Assembly (NCBI GenBank): GCA_907163375.1
Contig: CAJQUW010004613.1
Span: 930,001-994,000, forward strand
DNA from: Prostheceraeus crozeri
Taxonomy: Eukaryota; Platyhelminthes; Polycladida; Euryleptidae
Length of the DNA: 64,000 nucleotides
Direction: 5' to 3'
Shown: positions 11,672-24,585 of the stretch, in pieces
How the letters are laid out: each line of letters opens with the position of its first letter
Position numbering within the stretch: position 1 is the stretch's first letter
The notes under the pieces: model-generated
The model's database searches: none
Seen by the model: only the letters and a program-made list of their open reading frames with translations
Told to the model about the DNA's origin: nothing
Program-made: the position numbers and the translations under genes

Positions 11672-13860
11672 GTCAATGTCGTACTTCTGACAATATTTGA
11701 ACGTTCAGACATGCAGATCCACTACATCGTCTCATCTAGCGGAAACTTCCCCTTTATTTGGGATCTGGTAATTCATTAAACCACGTTTTTCGAATGCCAA
11801 CTATTTCAAATGGACTTTGAGATATGGACAGTCAAATAAAAGAAAAGATTCTCTCTCACCTACATGACGCATCTTCATTTATTCGAAGCTTCTCGTATAA
11901 TTTATGATCTACTGAGGCGCTATCGCATAATGATGTACGCACACTGACACCGCGGGAATGCACAATAGTCTTTATTGTACAAATAGTCGGCATGTATGAA
12001 CACCGGCATCAGTCACACCACATAACGTTCAAGAATGTCCTCAACACGATAGTGAGTACAGTTCGAGATGGATGGCCTGGAAGATCTTCAGAATCCCGAT
12101 ACTTTATTCCAGCAAAATATCAATGAAGGTATTATAAATTTCATCAAACATCACAATTACATTTACGCTGCAGTACATTTCATCTTTGAAATATAGAGGT
12201 CATCAATCTATCTTCCTCCGACCCAACTCAACCAAAGAAGCGTTTTATAGTCTCAAGAAGTGGAAGCGTCAGTAATTGCCGGAAAGAACTGCTTGGTTTT
12301 CGTCATATCCAGCTGATACGCATATAAATGCATCTAGTATTTAAACAAAACCATGTATAAATTTAGAATAAATTTGTGACAAAGGTAAATCAGTTGACAG
12401 AATGCATCAATCTGTAGTTTGCAGTGATATCAATATTCTCCCAAAAGAGCGTTGACATTTCCTGGTAGAATGAACAATTCCGTGTCCAATGATACCAAGT
12501 TTGCTTTATATCTTAAGCAAGATAAAAATAACATGAAGATCACTTGAATGAAATTATCAAATTTTGAAGTATTGCTTTTCAGTACAGCATTTCAGATGAA
12601 ATAAAACATACGGTTGGTGTAGCAGCTATGTATCACAGCATTTTCTTCATTTTGATGGAAACTTTATGGTTGAAATAGCACAAGAACGTGGGTGCTAAAT
12701 GACCATCTCTCTGGGAATAGGTGTGCTAGGGCCTAAATGTCTAGACGCCATACAAGCAAATCTTTCAGACATGAATCAAAATAGAATGTAAAAGTGAAGT
12801 AAATGAACCAATTTTACTCTCTTAAAAAACCATGTTAAAATGCTCTCTTATGTAGACGACCTCGATCCCAAAGGTGTCGCACTGGCACCACCTTCTTCAA
12901 ATTTCTTCAGAGTTTTCACTCAATGCGTAACTAAGAAGCACATGGTAGCACTCAAACTTTGACAGGCAGTACTGGGTATGGTGGTGAACAATTGCTTAAA
13001 TTTTTAGTTACAGGACCGTTGCTCCACATCACGAAAGACAAAATTGTTTTTTCAGAAACATATCTTTTAATTCAGTTGTTTATTAAACAGAGTATAAAAA
13101 AAATTTTGAATAATTAATAAAATCGGTATTTTCCACCATGAAAATATTTATTGCTGGTATTTTCACTTCGTTTAATGATTGGTCCATTTTGAGTTTCTTG
13201 GTTATTTTTGTCGCGTTTAAACGTTTTTCTAATACTGCATTATATGCTTTGAAGTTTTGCCATATGCTAGAACAGTGGACAAAGAGTCTTGTTTCAAAAG
13301 TAAAGTAATGAGCATGAAGTATTTCTGGTAATCAATCGGTTTCTCTAACAGTTTCTGGTCGGTTTCTCGTAACGGTTTCGAAAGTTCCTCACGTGATTTT
13401 TTGCAGTCTGGCAATGTTTGTTTTTCTCCGAGGTTTTCAAGAATATACTGACGACATGTTCTTCTTGACCTTCCGAATGATCGATATCCTTGCATCTCAA
13501 TATTTTCAGCCGTCTTCATTTTACTCTAGCCATGCGTCTTAGCATTATCCATTCGTACAATCTTTGACCTTTTCTGTGATCATGCTCATAGCCATACATA
13601 GCGACTGCCGGATTGGTTGAATGCTAGAATCCATAGCATTTTTTAAGGAATTTTCACTAGGCGACAAGATACAAAAAAGGGCATTTTTTGGTCTTGCTAA
13701 TGAACAAAAAGGGCATATTTTTAGACAAAAAGGGGCACATACATATACGGTACCTGTATAAATAGTCAGTACATGTACAGTAATTCATACTAAAGAAGAC
13801 CAAAAATCACAAAAATAACCTTGTTATATATTGTATGTTAACAAAGAACAAGAAGTAGTT
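11672..13860. other. Intergenic stretch; possible hAT 3' flank near 13650-13760
   Basis: No gene recognised. At 13650-13760 are several AAAAAGGGCA-type words (CAAAAAAGGGCA, ACAAAAAGGGCATA, ACAAAAAGGGGCACA), which resemble subterminal sequence of hAT elements and may mark the end of the hAT fossil that follows. A minus-strand frame at 13229-13519 has no recognised domain. Confidence 0.4.
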
Positions 13861-16155
13861 CTACTCTTGAAAGAAGTTCTTAATGAAGTCCCTCTGTTTG
13901 TAGAGTTCCGGGGCTGGCTGAGTGTTACGTCGCTCTTTTTTTAGAAGAAATTCAGCAACTGCCGGACGTGGATCATAGAATGCTGTGCCTCTTCCGTTCA
14001 TGGCGATGATCAGACGGGCATTCATTGTACTCCTCTTAGCACCACAGCGTTTGGCGCTCTTCACCTCCGTGTGGTAGGAGACTGCTCTTTCTGGGTCCAT
14101 GCTGTGAGGTACAGCAGCAATAAAACTTTGTACCACCCTACTCAGGGCTGAACCTGGTCAAGAGCGCCTCAGAATCTCATATAGCTTTGCTGTTCCACAG
14201 TCTGTAGCAGCGAAGGAAAATGCGCCATGCTGAAAAAACATCCCAATGACATCGTCACAGAAGGAAGCCAATGTGTCCGAACCAAAGCAATTGCGGACAA
14301 ACTCCTTTACAGAATCAATCATTTCTGAGGAGTTCCGAGAATTCATAAATGAAATCATCTCCTTCACTCCGTTATCCTGCTCTATTGAAAGGCGCTTCGA
14401 AAGAAAGTTTCGTGCCGAAGTAACTACCTCCTGGCGAATTGCCTGGAAGCTTCTTCTCGACGTGACGTAAGAGTTTGTACATCTGCAGACGTTATTGACC
14501 TCCTGACCATCCGCGAAGGTCATATCAGTGGAGACAAACTTCTCTTCGTAACCTCCAGGATACATCTTGGATATCATTTGATCCAGACAGGCAATGGTCT
14601 TCTCCTTTTCCTGTAAGAGGTCTGGGAGAGTAATGAGGCTGCGTTGACTGGACTTCTGCAAGTCCCGTAACAATCGCAAAACATCTAGCATGACAAATGT
14701 TAGGCGTTCTTGTTGTCCTCCCTTTTCCCAAACCTTCGGGAAACCTGTGGCCGTTGCTCTGTCTTTCTTGTCTCCGATATTCAGCTGAGATTTCCAATGC
14801 TTCCTCGCTCCCTCTAGGTTTTGACAGACTGCAAATGCCAGGTTGAATGTGTGTTCAGCAAACCGTATATCATGATGTTCACGAAATCGATAGAACTGAG
14901 CTCCAGACTCTTGCAACTGCTGCTGTAACTCTGTGGTGCGCAATGCGGAAGCCCTGTAGAAAGTTTCAAATGACTTTAAGTTTATCCGCCAATGCTTTAA
15001 CTCTGAGATGTCTGCAACCATGTCATCCATCACCAGATCAGACCTGTGCCCAATGCACCAAAAGCAGAGGATGTCTCTTCCAAGATAATCGATCAGCCGT
15101 ACCCAGAGACCACCTTTTCGTCCTGTGTTTGCACTCTCTCCGTCAGTAGTCAAGGATGTCAGTTTCTCTTTAGCTACCTCTACCTCTATACTTCGAATCT
15201 ATCCAGAAGAGCTTGCAGCAGTCCTTCTGCTCCACGAACATCCGAATGTGATTTACCGAGAAAACCAGTCTGCATTGCTCTATGTTTGTCTAAATACGTG
15301 ACTGTAATGAGTTTATTATCAATCTGATATTTATCAACTGAGCCATCAACCTGAACAGAGAAACCTTCTGACTTTGAAATGTCATCGATGAGTCTCTTAA
15401 GTTCTAACTCTGCTACGACCTCAAGCATTTCCCTGTAAGTCACTGGGTTTCTGTAATGAAGAGCCTGCGAAGGAGGTTCAAACCCTGAGAACTCAGTTCT
15501 CAGCCCATGGTCACGGTACTGAGATATCTGATTCTGAGCATGTGCATGCGCCAAGGATCTAGCAGGCCAACTGTTAGCCGAGAGTGTTTTGATCTTGCTG
15601 TCATTGTACACATCGACAGCTAACTCAATCAACATGGAAACTGTAGCACTATTTGAAGACTTCAACACACGAACCCAGGGATGACTGTCACTTTGCGCAA
15701 GCCACAATTTATTTGCAACATCCTCCTTGACACTGGCATCATGAACACTACTAAGCAAGTGGTCAAGGATTCGTTCTAACTCTTTCTGACCGTCTGCCCT
15801 AACGCCATCGGCTATGTTAGCCATGCCATTCCGAGATGCCTTTAGAGCGACCTGAATATGGTTATGGCAAACTACACATCTTATTCCTGATCGTTCGCCC
15901 AGTTGAACAGGTTTTAGGACATCTGGATACTGAATGAGGAGCGAGTTTTTATCTGTCTTTTGACCTCTGTAAAGCAGTTTGATCTTAATGGACGTATTCG
16001 TTGAAGAGGCAGAGGGCGTTGCAGGCTCCACCGCGGTGTCAGCAACCACTGAAGCTGCGGACGTCTTCGTTGAAGAGGCAGAGGGCACTGCGGGCTCCAC
16101 CGCGGTGTCAGCAACCACTGAAGCCGCGGACGTCTTCGTTGAAGAGGCACGCCAT
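13861..16155 (-). pseudogene. hAT-type transposase (KIAA1586-like), broken, with 5' splice acceptor
   Basis: Three minus-strand frames in order make one protein. The first (about 16155-15186) has an N-terminal 25-residue repeat, CVVCHNHIQ (zinc ligands), and a block ending QVDGSVDKYQIDNKLITVTY then GFLGKSHSDVRGAEGLLQAL. The second (15153-14158) begins LTTDGESANTGRKGGLW, then CFWCIGHRSDLVMDDM (CxxH) and RFAEHTFNLAFAVCQNL. The third (14136-13861) is the hAT dimerisation end, PERAVSYHTEVKSAK then RSTMNARLIIAMNGRGTAFYD. The D-D-CxxH order and the end fit hAT transposases, and I recall the same arrangement in the domesticated vertebrate protein KIAA1586. There are two frame breaks, one beside a GAGGTAGAGGTA duplication near 15170 and one near 14150. 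A CAG acceptor at 16156-16158 implies an upstream exon, not found here; the foldback element begins 100 bp beyond. Confidence 0.75.
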
Positions 16156-16255
16156 CTGAAAAACAGAATATATCAAAACTGTTTTGTAACTGTACTGTAC
16201 ACAAATTTTGTTATCTTACAAATATTCGAGTTTTGGACATTTTGCGACGGATTCC

Positions 16256-16609
16256 ATGTCGTTGAAGTTAGCACCAACTTCAACACCAACTTTTTGAATA
16301 GAGTTTGTACAGAATAGGAAACCACATGTTTAGGTACTACTGATGACGCAGAGTTTGTACAGCCAAAAATTTTTCCAAAATTCGAACTCCTTCACCTTCA
16401 AAATTCAAATTTAAATTCGAAAAATTGGTGCAAGTATTGGTGCTACCTGGTTAGCGAGTTTGTACAGCATTCCGATGGAAAAATTTAGATACAAGAGCAA
16501 AAAACTGAGTTTGTACAGCAACTTCCAGAACTTTCCTTACACGAACAACCGGAAAAAACCGCCAAAAACCGATTTTTTCAAAAAATGATAAGATTTTCCA
16601 GAAAAGTTC
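16256..16609 (+). repeat. Outer domain of left inverted terminus
   Basis: This ~354-bp outer arm is mirrored at 24586-24938. It contains GAGTTTGTACAG boxes near 16300, 16350, 16456 and 16507, at irregular spacing, and TTGGTGCTAC words. Both motifs recur in the 175-bp unit, so the satellite may have arisen from this terminus. Confidence 0.8.
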
Positions 16610-17125
16610 TTGGTGCTACATGGAAAATGAGTTTTTACAGTGCTCTAACCGGTGGAAGAGTGTTCTACTAATCCAGTCTGAGTTTGAACACACACTTCTC
16701 CGACACTCCAGCACTCCTACGACCGGTAAATACCGGTTATTGTACAGTAACTACAAGAATACTGCCCATTTATGAACAAATCAATTGGTGCTACATGGAA
16801 AATGAGTTTGTACAGTGCTCTAACCGGTGGAAAAGTGTTCTACTAATCCAGTCTGAGTTTGAACACACACTTCTCCGACACTCCAGCACTCCTACGACCG
16901 GTAAATACCGGTTATTGTACAGTAACTACAAGAATACTGCCCATTTATGAACAAATCAATTGGTGCTACATCGAAAATGAGTTTGTACAGTGCTCTAACC
17001 GGTGGAAAAGTGTTCTACTAATCCAGTCTGAGTTTGAACACACACTTCTCCGACACTCCAGCACTCCTACGACCGGTAAATACCGGTTATTGTACAGTAA
17101 CTACAAGAATACTGCCCATTTATGA
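16610..17125 (+). repeat. 175-bp satellite, left arm, about 3 units
   Basis: The unit begins TTGGTGCTACATGGAAAATG, includes GAGTTTGTACAG, three ACCGGT words and a near-palindrome ACCGGTAAATACCGGT, and ends in AACAAATCAA. Units differ at only a few positions. The 88-codon frames that recur every 175 bases are an artefact of the repeat. Confidence 0.92.
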
Positions 17126-17462
17126 TCATGGAATTATAAGTTTCTCTAAGTTGGATGTCAAAGTAAGTGACTTCAAAGTCTTTTTTACCTCATGATTGGG
17201 GTAAATACGACATGGGCTGGGTGTTTTTGCATCTGAGTACGTTTTGATACAGTGTTGCGAATTAAACTCCGATGATGTGTTGGGAATGTAGTATGAGATG
17301 ACGGTGATGTGTTTCGCACCTATCTTGGTGATAGAGCAACTGATCTTTACAAGAAAATCCTAAGTGCTACCTAATCGCTACCTAGAATAGACATTTTCAC
17401 ATATAGAAGTGGATCTTGGTTTATTTGTGATTGCAGAATTGATGTAGCTCATTATTTCGATA
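17126..17462. other. Loop sequence of the foldback element, nothing recognised
   Basis: Unique sequence between the left satellite arm and the TA-flanked MITE. No motif recognised. Confidence 0.4.
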
Positions 17463-17915
17463 CACTAGGTGACATGCCACGCTCAATCACGCGTAATTGC
17501 ACATGACCCCAAACATTCGTGGATATGCGGGATATTGCTGCAATATAGGTTATATATGTAAGTATAGTGGCAGTCCTGTTATATAGACTTTGCGTCTCAT
17601 GTGTCTGCCTGTATCAGAGGCTAAACAATGTGATAGGACCTCAATTTCATGTTCAGGGAAGACAGAACATGCTTAGCGGTTCATCTTAGTGGTTCAAGCG
17701 GCAGCGCAGACAACCGTGGACGACGCGCAAACTATAAACGCTCGCCCGCGCGTATTCTTAAACATCTCCCATGTTTTAACAGCATCAGATCAAGTGATTT
17801 CTGACTCTTAAAGCAGCGCATGTATACGCGGGTAGAAGAATAGAATGTCCTTAACCACGGATGTTTGGGGTGTTCCGTAATTACGCCTGAATCACGCGTG
17901 GCATGTCACCTAGTG
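17463..17915. mobile_element. MITE, 453 bp, ~60-bp inverted ends, TA duplication
   Basis: The left end starts CACTAGGTGACATGCCACGC and the right end is its near-perfect reverse complement. The inverted similarity continues for about 60 bp through CCCCAAACATNCGTGG with small gaps. TA lies on both sides (17461-17462 and 17916-17917), pointing to the Tc1/mariner superfamily despite the CACTA-like first bases. No coding capacity. Confidence 0.85.
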
Positions 17916-18065
17916 TAGATTTATGTTTATGTGAGATAAAAATGGGCAGTGTTTATAGTATGTAAGCGTATTTTGAAGCTGAATAGGTCTATTTTTAAAT
18001 AGGATACATGCATGAAATGCTACAACTGATATACGTTCAAAAACAGAATTAGCCTATTTTAGAAA

Positions 18066-18821
18066 TATATAGTCCGGGAGCCAGCGTGAAGTTGTGCAGG
18101 GAACGAGGTAGTACATAAAACTTTCACATAGCATAGTACACCTCTAACCTACTGCAAAACTTCGCGTCTGCCGGATCAGATCATTTGCTTTTCAGAAATA
18201 GAGAGGATAACACAATCCTATGTATTTCCAGTGGTAAAATTGTGACATTTAAGGTGTTGACTCCATTTTTTCGAGTTTTTGCTCATAAAAGTTACACAGA
18301 TTGGTATTTTGTTGAACTGGTTATTATAGAAATCATCTACAGATCATGATCTTTCAAATGAGTTATTATTCAGCGACAGAGAATGAAGTAAAGTGTACAA
18401 ACAGACACTTTTCGTTGGTGTAACTGCAAATTTTAACAGAGAAATTTCAGGAAAATTGTTGATATACTTTAGCGAAAAGTGTCTGTTTGTACACTTTGCT
18501 TCATCCTCTGTCACTGAATAATAACTCATTTGAAAGATCATGATCTGTAGATGATTTCTATAATAACCAGTTCAACAAAATACCAATCTGTGTAACTTTT
18601 ATGAGCAAAAACTCGAAAAAATGGAGTCAACACCTTAAATGTCACAATTTTACCACTGGAAATACATAGGATTGTGTTATCCTCTCTATTTCTGAAAAGC
18701 AAATGATCTGATCCGGCAGACGCGAAGTTTTGCAGTAGGTTAGAGGTGTACTATGCTATGTGAAAGTTTTATGTACTACCTCGTTCCCTGCACAACTTCA
18801 CGCTGGCTCCCGGACTATATA
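18066..18821. repeat. Perfectly sized palindrome: 349-bp arms, 58-bp centre
   Basis: The arms 18066-18414 and 18473-18821 are reverse complements with only about three visible mismatches, clustered near the centre. The outer ends read TATATAGTCCGGGAGCCAGC. Flanking TATA/TA could be a target duplication. It is either a foldback MITE or a very recent inverted duplication, and it is expected to extrude or fold into a hairpin. Confidence 0.88.
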
Positions 18822-21470
18822 CGAGCGCATTAGAGAAAAGAATATCAGAATTAGGCCTAAATATCGTAAAGGTTTCTCGTTCTTTCTGGACGTAGATCCT
18901 TTCGTTTGATTGACTCGAAATGGCATCTAGCTGTTATTAATCGACCGAAATCCATGAACTCGAAACAAGCTTGGATCTTGAGCATTGCACCCTATTGTCG
19001 TTTGAGACATCTATGATTTCAAAATATGTTGGTGACGATCTTATTGACACATGCAGGAGTGTATCAAAAACTTAAGCGACAAAAATCAAAATTTTGCACG
19101 TTGTCGCACCTATCTCGATGGCCTTGTCGCATTTACCCCGGACCTGCTTTTCACTACCAAAATCGATCGGGCTACGTAAATAATGAAGAGGTATTCGATC
19201 GAATCCGCTATTACGTGTGGATGAACTTGACATCTTACTGTGATGTAAAAGGTCGCCCATATTTAATTCCAGCTTGCTTCTCTTGACAGCAAACAAAATT
19301 TGTTGCAGAGTAAACCAAATAAGGCCCAATTTTCAAAAACTGCCAAATCGTTCACCAAGTGCCAGGGTGGTATGCAATACTTTTGCGAAATAAAATGCCT
19401 TAGAGATTGGCTATCGATGCAGGCACATATGGATGCAAACTGAACGGTTTCTTGGCTATGAGCTATTGGTTTTGGCTTTAACCTAGTCCGCATTTACCTA
19501 ATGTTGCATTTCCCTAAGCCAGCCTATCGTAATTATAATCCTGCAATATTTTTATACAATGCATGTTCAATATTTTCATCTACAATCAACGATCAAGGTC
19601 ACTTAACTATCACATGTTGATTTAAAAATTTGGCGGATGACTGAAGGTCGAAATTCCATCTTTTGCAGCGAATTGCGTGTAGCCTATTTGTATTTCTTAA
19701 TCTATTCGCGGCTGTTTATGTTTAAATAGCACATAGAATTACAAACTTTCACATAGGAAAATGAAGTAATATGTAAGTTTGCTAGGTTTACGCTCATTTA
19801 TACAGCATCATTTAATTAGTATTAGCACATGAGAAGATCTAATTGTTCAAATATTTGACGATGAACAAATCAACAAAAATGAGATTAGCAATGAATATAT
19901 CCCGTAAGTTTTATATGTCAACATTTTATGGCTACTGAACTGAGAGCCTAACTAGCCTGCCTGACTGTGATACAATTTTTGATGCATCCGGTGATTAACA
20001 TCATCAGTTAAGGTTCAGAAAATCAAGTTCCTATTTCTATCAGTTGGGTTGAACCTACATACAAGGTTTATAACCTACATTGCGGTTATTGCAATGTAAC
20101 GCATATTTCATTTGAAGGAGCTATACTTCGGTTGTACGACATAACTTGAAAATCAGTAGGTTGCCTTCTACACCGCTCGTTAAGACATCTGGTGATCACA
20201 TTCTTTCATTTGAAATTATTCAAATCATCTACTTAGTGAGCATGTAGTGTATCTGAACATGCGTGACTGATTACAGAGAGCGTCTGTTCAACAACTACGA
20301 TTATGACTCCCCTGCTCTCATGTTTGACCGATAAGTCTTCAACATTTTTTGAGTGTGAACACGAAATTGAAATATTTTGACCACTACTTTATTCCGCTTG
20401 TCATGTGCATTCATGAAATTTGTTGTAATTGATCTTATCCCGACCATTTCCTTTTGTATTTTAAAAACTTTATCGCTTGGTCACATTTTTCGTCATTTAA
20501 GGTTCATCGTACAGGCTATACGCAAGCCTGTACAATTCTTACTTTTATACCTGTGACATGAGATTTCCATGACACTTGAGATTCACTGTGTTTCAGCTAT
20601 GCACATGATCGCGACTGCTGTTCAGACCTTTGTGTGCTGAGTGATGGTCTCGATTTTAACGTAATGCTGTGTTAATGAAATATACGCCATTATGTCTGCA
20701 ATCGGTCTTCTTAACAATACCTTTGATTATTCACCGGATTTTACTAATACCTAACAGATACCTTAAATTCACATATGCAGACAAACCTTTTCCCTTTGTA
20801 CTCTACGGTTTCCATTGTTTCGTCCTATCAGCTAGACTATGGACAAGTATATGCAGTTGTTACATTTATTATACCTTCGATTGTTTTCCAGATATTAGTG
20901 ATGAATTACAGGAAACACTTATTATCAAGATTGTTGTTTTTTGCGGTGATTTTTAAGTGCATTTGTAATTGTTTTGACTACAATTGGTTAAAACAACTTA
21001 GTACAGGCATTTTCAGCGATGTTCCTCTTTTCTATACCTTGTAGTTGTTTTTCTATATGCGTTTCGGACTGTCCGATCATTATCGTATCTAAGATATTCG
21101 GTCTTAATTGCATAAACGTCGCAAGTCATTTTCATCCTATCTGACCTTTCTATGCTGTGCTTCCTACTGTAATAGAGTATGTAAAAATTGAGAACTCGAT
21201 ATTCATCTGTCGTCCTTCTCCCATGTCAGGATTTGAATTTGGTGCAGCTATTAATTTTTGGAGTACCGCCTACATCAAGTTTTCCACCCGTGACCTTTAT
21301 GACGTACTCGGGCTTTTTCCAAAGTTTTGAGCACCATTCTCAGCAGAGTTCATATTCTGATGGACAATAACATTTCTTGAAACAAAATATTGATTCATCT
21401 CGTTTCACTGGTGGAAGATAGCGATTCAACCGACAATTGAATTTTGAAACAAAACCATCGCATCGCTGAT
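18822..21470. other. Loop sequence of the foldback element, nothing recognised
   Basis: 2.6 kb without a transposase, reverse transcriptase or other family that I recognise. Short open frames at 19026-19286 and 20669-21044 have no motif. If the foldback element ever carried its own enzyme in the loop, it is no longer recognisable. Confidence 0.45.
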
Positions 21471-24400
21471 GTAGTTACTGTACAATAACCGGTATTTACC
21501 GGTCGTAGGAGTGCTGGAGTGTCGGAGAAGTGTGTGTTCAAACTCAGACTGGATTAGTAGAACACTCTTCCACCGGTTAGAGCACTGTACAAACTCATTT
21601 TCCATGTAGCACCAATTGATTTGTTCATAAATGGGCAGTATTCTTGTAGTTACTGTACAATAACCGGTATTTACCGGTCGTAGGAGTGCTGGAGTGTCGG
21701 AGAAGTGTGTGTTCAAACTCAGACTGGATTAGTAGAACACTCTTCCACCGGTTAGAGCACTGTACAAACTCATTTTCCATGTAGCACCAATTGATTTGTT
21801 CATAAATGGGCAGTATTCTTGTAGTTACTGTACAATAACCGGTATTTACCGGTCGTAGGAGTGCTGGAGTGTCGGAGAAGTGTGTGTTCAAACTCAGACT
21901 GGATTAGTAGAACACTCTTCCACCGGTTAGAGCACTGTACAAACTCATTTTCCATGTAGCACCAATTGATTTGTTCATAAATGGGCAGTATTCTTGTAGT
22001 TACTGTACAATAACCGGTATTTACCGGTCGTAGGAGTGCTGGAGTGTCGGAGAAGTGTGTGTTCAAACTCAACTGGATTAGTAGAACACTCTTCCACCGG
22101 TTAGAGCACTGTACAAACTCATTTTCCATGTAGCACCAATTGATTTGTTCATAAATGGCAGTATTCTTGTAGTTACTGTACAATAACCGGTATTTACCGG
22201 TCGTAGGAGTGCTGGAGTGTCGGAGAAGTGTGTGTTCAAACTCAGACTGGATTAGTAGAACACTCTTCCACCGGTTAGAGCACTGTACTAACTCATTTTC
22301 CATGTAGCACCAATTGATTTGTTCATAAATGGGCAGTATTCTTGTAGTTACTGTACAATAACCGGTATTTACCGGTCGTAGGAGTGCTGGAGTGTCGGAG
22401 AAGTGTGTGTTCAAACTCAGACTGGATTAGTAGAACACTCTTCCACCGGTTAGAGCACTGTACAAACTCATTTTCCATGTAGCACCAATTGATTTGTTCA
22501 TAAATGGGCAGTATTCTTGTAGTTACTGTACAATAACCGGTATTTACCGGTCGTAGGAGTGCTGGAGTGTCGGAGAAGTATGTGTTCAAACTCAGACTGG
22601 ATTAGTAGAACACTCTTCCACCGGTTAGAGCACTGTACAAACTCATTTTCCATGTAGCACCAATTGATTTGTTCATAAATGGGCAGTATTCTTGTAGTTA
22701 CTGTACAATAACCGGTATTTACCGTCGTAGGAGTGCTGGAGTGTCGGAGAAGTGTGTGTTCAAACTCAGACTGGATTAGTAGAACACTCTTCCACCGGTT
22801 AGAGCACTGTACAAACTCATTTTCCATGTAGCACCAATTGATTTGTTCATAAATGGGCAGTATTCTTGTAGTTACTGTACAATAACCGGTATTTACCGGT
22901 CGTAGGAGTGCTGGAGTGTCGGAGAAGTGTGTGTTCAAACTCAGACTGGATTAGTAGAACACTCTTCCACCGGTTAGAGCACTGTACAAACTCATTTTCC
23001 ATGTAGCACCAATTGATTTTTTCATAAATGGGCAGTATTCTTGTAGTTACTGTACAATAACCGGTATTTACCGGTCGTAGGAGTGCTGGAGTGTCGGAGA
23101 AGTGTGTGTTCAAACTCAGACTGGATTAGTAGAACACTTTTCCACCGGTTAGAGCACTGTACAAACTCATTTTCCATGTAGCACCAATTGATTTGTTCAT
23201 AAATAGGCAGTGTTCTTGTAGTTACTGTACAATAACCGGTATTTACCGGTCGTAGGAGTGCTGGAGTGTCGGAGAAGTATGTGTTCAAACTCAGACTGGA
23301 TTAGTAGAACACTCTTCCACCGGTTAGAGCACTGTACAAACTCATTTTCCATGTAGCACCAATTGATTTGTTCATAAATGGGCAGTATTCTTGTAGTTAC
23401 TCTACAATGACCGTATTTACCGGTCGTAGGAGTGCTGGAGTGTCGGAGAAGTGTGTGTTCAAACTCAGACTGGATTAGTAGAACACTCTTCCACCGGTTA
23501 GAGCACTGTACAAACTCATTTTCCATGTAGCACCAATTGATTTGTTCATAAATGGGCAGTATTCTTGTAGTTACTGTACAATAACCGGTATTTACCGTCG
23601 TAGGAGTGCTGGAGTGTCGGAGAAGTGTGTGTTCAAACTCAGACTCGATTAGTAGAACACTCTTCCACCGGTTAGAGCACTGTACAAACTCATTTTCCAT
23701 GTAGCACCAATTGATTTGTTCATAAATGGGCAGTATTCTTGTAGTTACTGTACAATAACCGGTATTTACCGGTCGTAGGAGTGCTGGAGTGTCGGAGAAG
23801 TGTGTGTTCAAACTCAGACTGGATTAGTAGAACACTCTTCCACCGGTTAGAGCACTGTACAAACTCATTTTCCATGTAGCACCAATTGATTTGTTCATAA
23901 ATGGGCAGTATTCTTGTAGTTACTGTACAATAACCGGTATTTACCGGTCGTAGGAGTGCTGGAGTGTCGGAGAAGTGTGTGTTCAAACTCAGACTGGATT
24001 AGTAGAACACTCTTCCACCGGTTAGAGCACTGTACAAACTCATTTTCCATGTAGCACCAATTGATTTGTTCATAAATGGGCAGTATTCTTGTAGTTACTG
24101 TACAATAACCGGTATTTACCGGTCGTAGGAGTGCTGGAGTGTCGGAGAAGTGTGTGTTCAAACTCAGACTGGATTAGTAGAACACTCTTCCACCGGTTAG
24201 AGCACTGTACAAACTCATTTTCCATGTAGCACCAATTGATTTGTTCATAAATGGGCAGTATTCTTGTAGTTACTGTACAATAACCGGTATTTACTGGTCG
24301 TAGGAGTGCTGGAGTGTCGGAGAAGTGTGTGTTCAAACTCAGACTGGATTAGTAGAACACTTTTCCACCGGTTAGAGCACTGTACAAACTCATTTTCGAT

Positions 24401-24585
24401 GTAGCACCAATTGATTTGTTCATAAATGGGCAGTATTCTTGTAGTTACTGTACAATAACCGGTATTTACCGGTCGTAGGAGTGCTGGAGTGTCGGAGAAG
24501 TGTATGTTCAAACTCAGACTGGATTAGTAGAACACTCTTCCACCGGTTAGAGCACTGTACAAACTCATTTTCCATGTAGCACCAA
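21471..24585 (-). repeat. 175-bp satellite, right arm, about 18 units
   Basis: About 17.8 head-to-tail units of the satellite seen at 16610-17125, in inverted orientation. Units differ by scattered single substitutions and a few 1-2-bp deletions (for example near 22070, 22158, 22724 and 23415), so the array is highly homogenised. It stops abruptly inside a unit at 21471, and its outer edge passes into the outer arm domain at 24586. Confidence 0.94.

Noticed and set aside
16610-24585. CRISPR array
   Set aside because: Repeats are directly adjacent 175-bp units without unique spacers, in animal-type DNA with introns.
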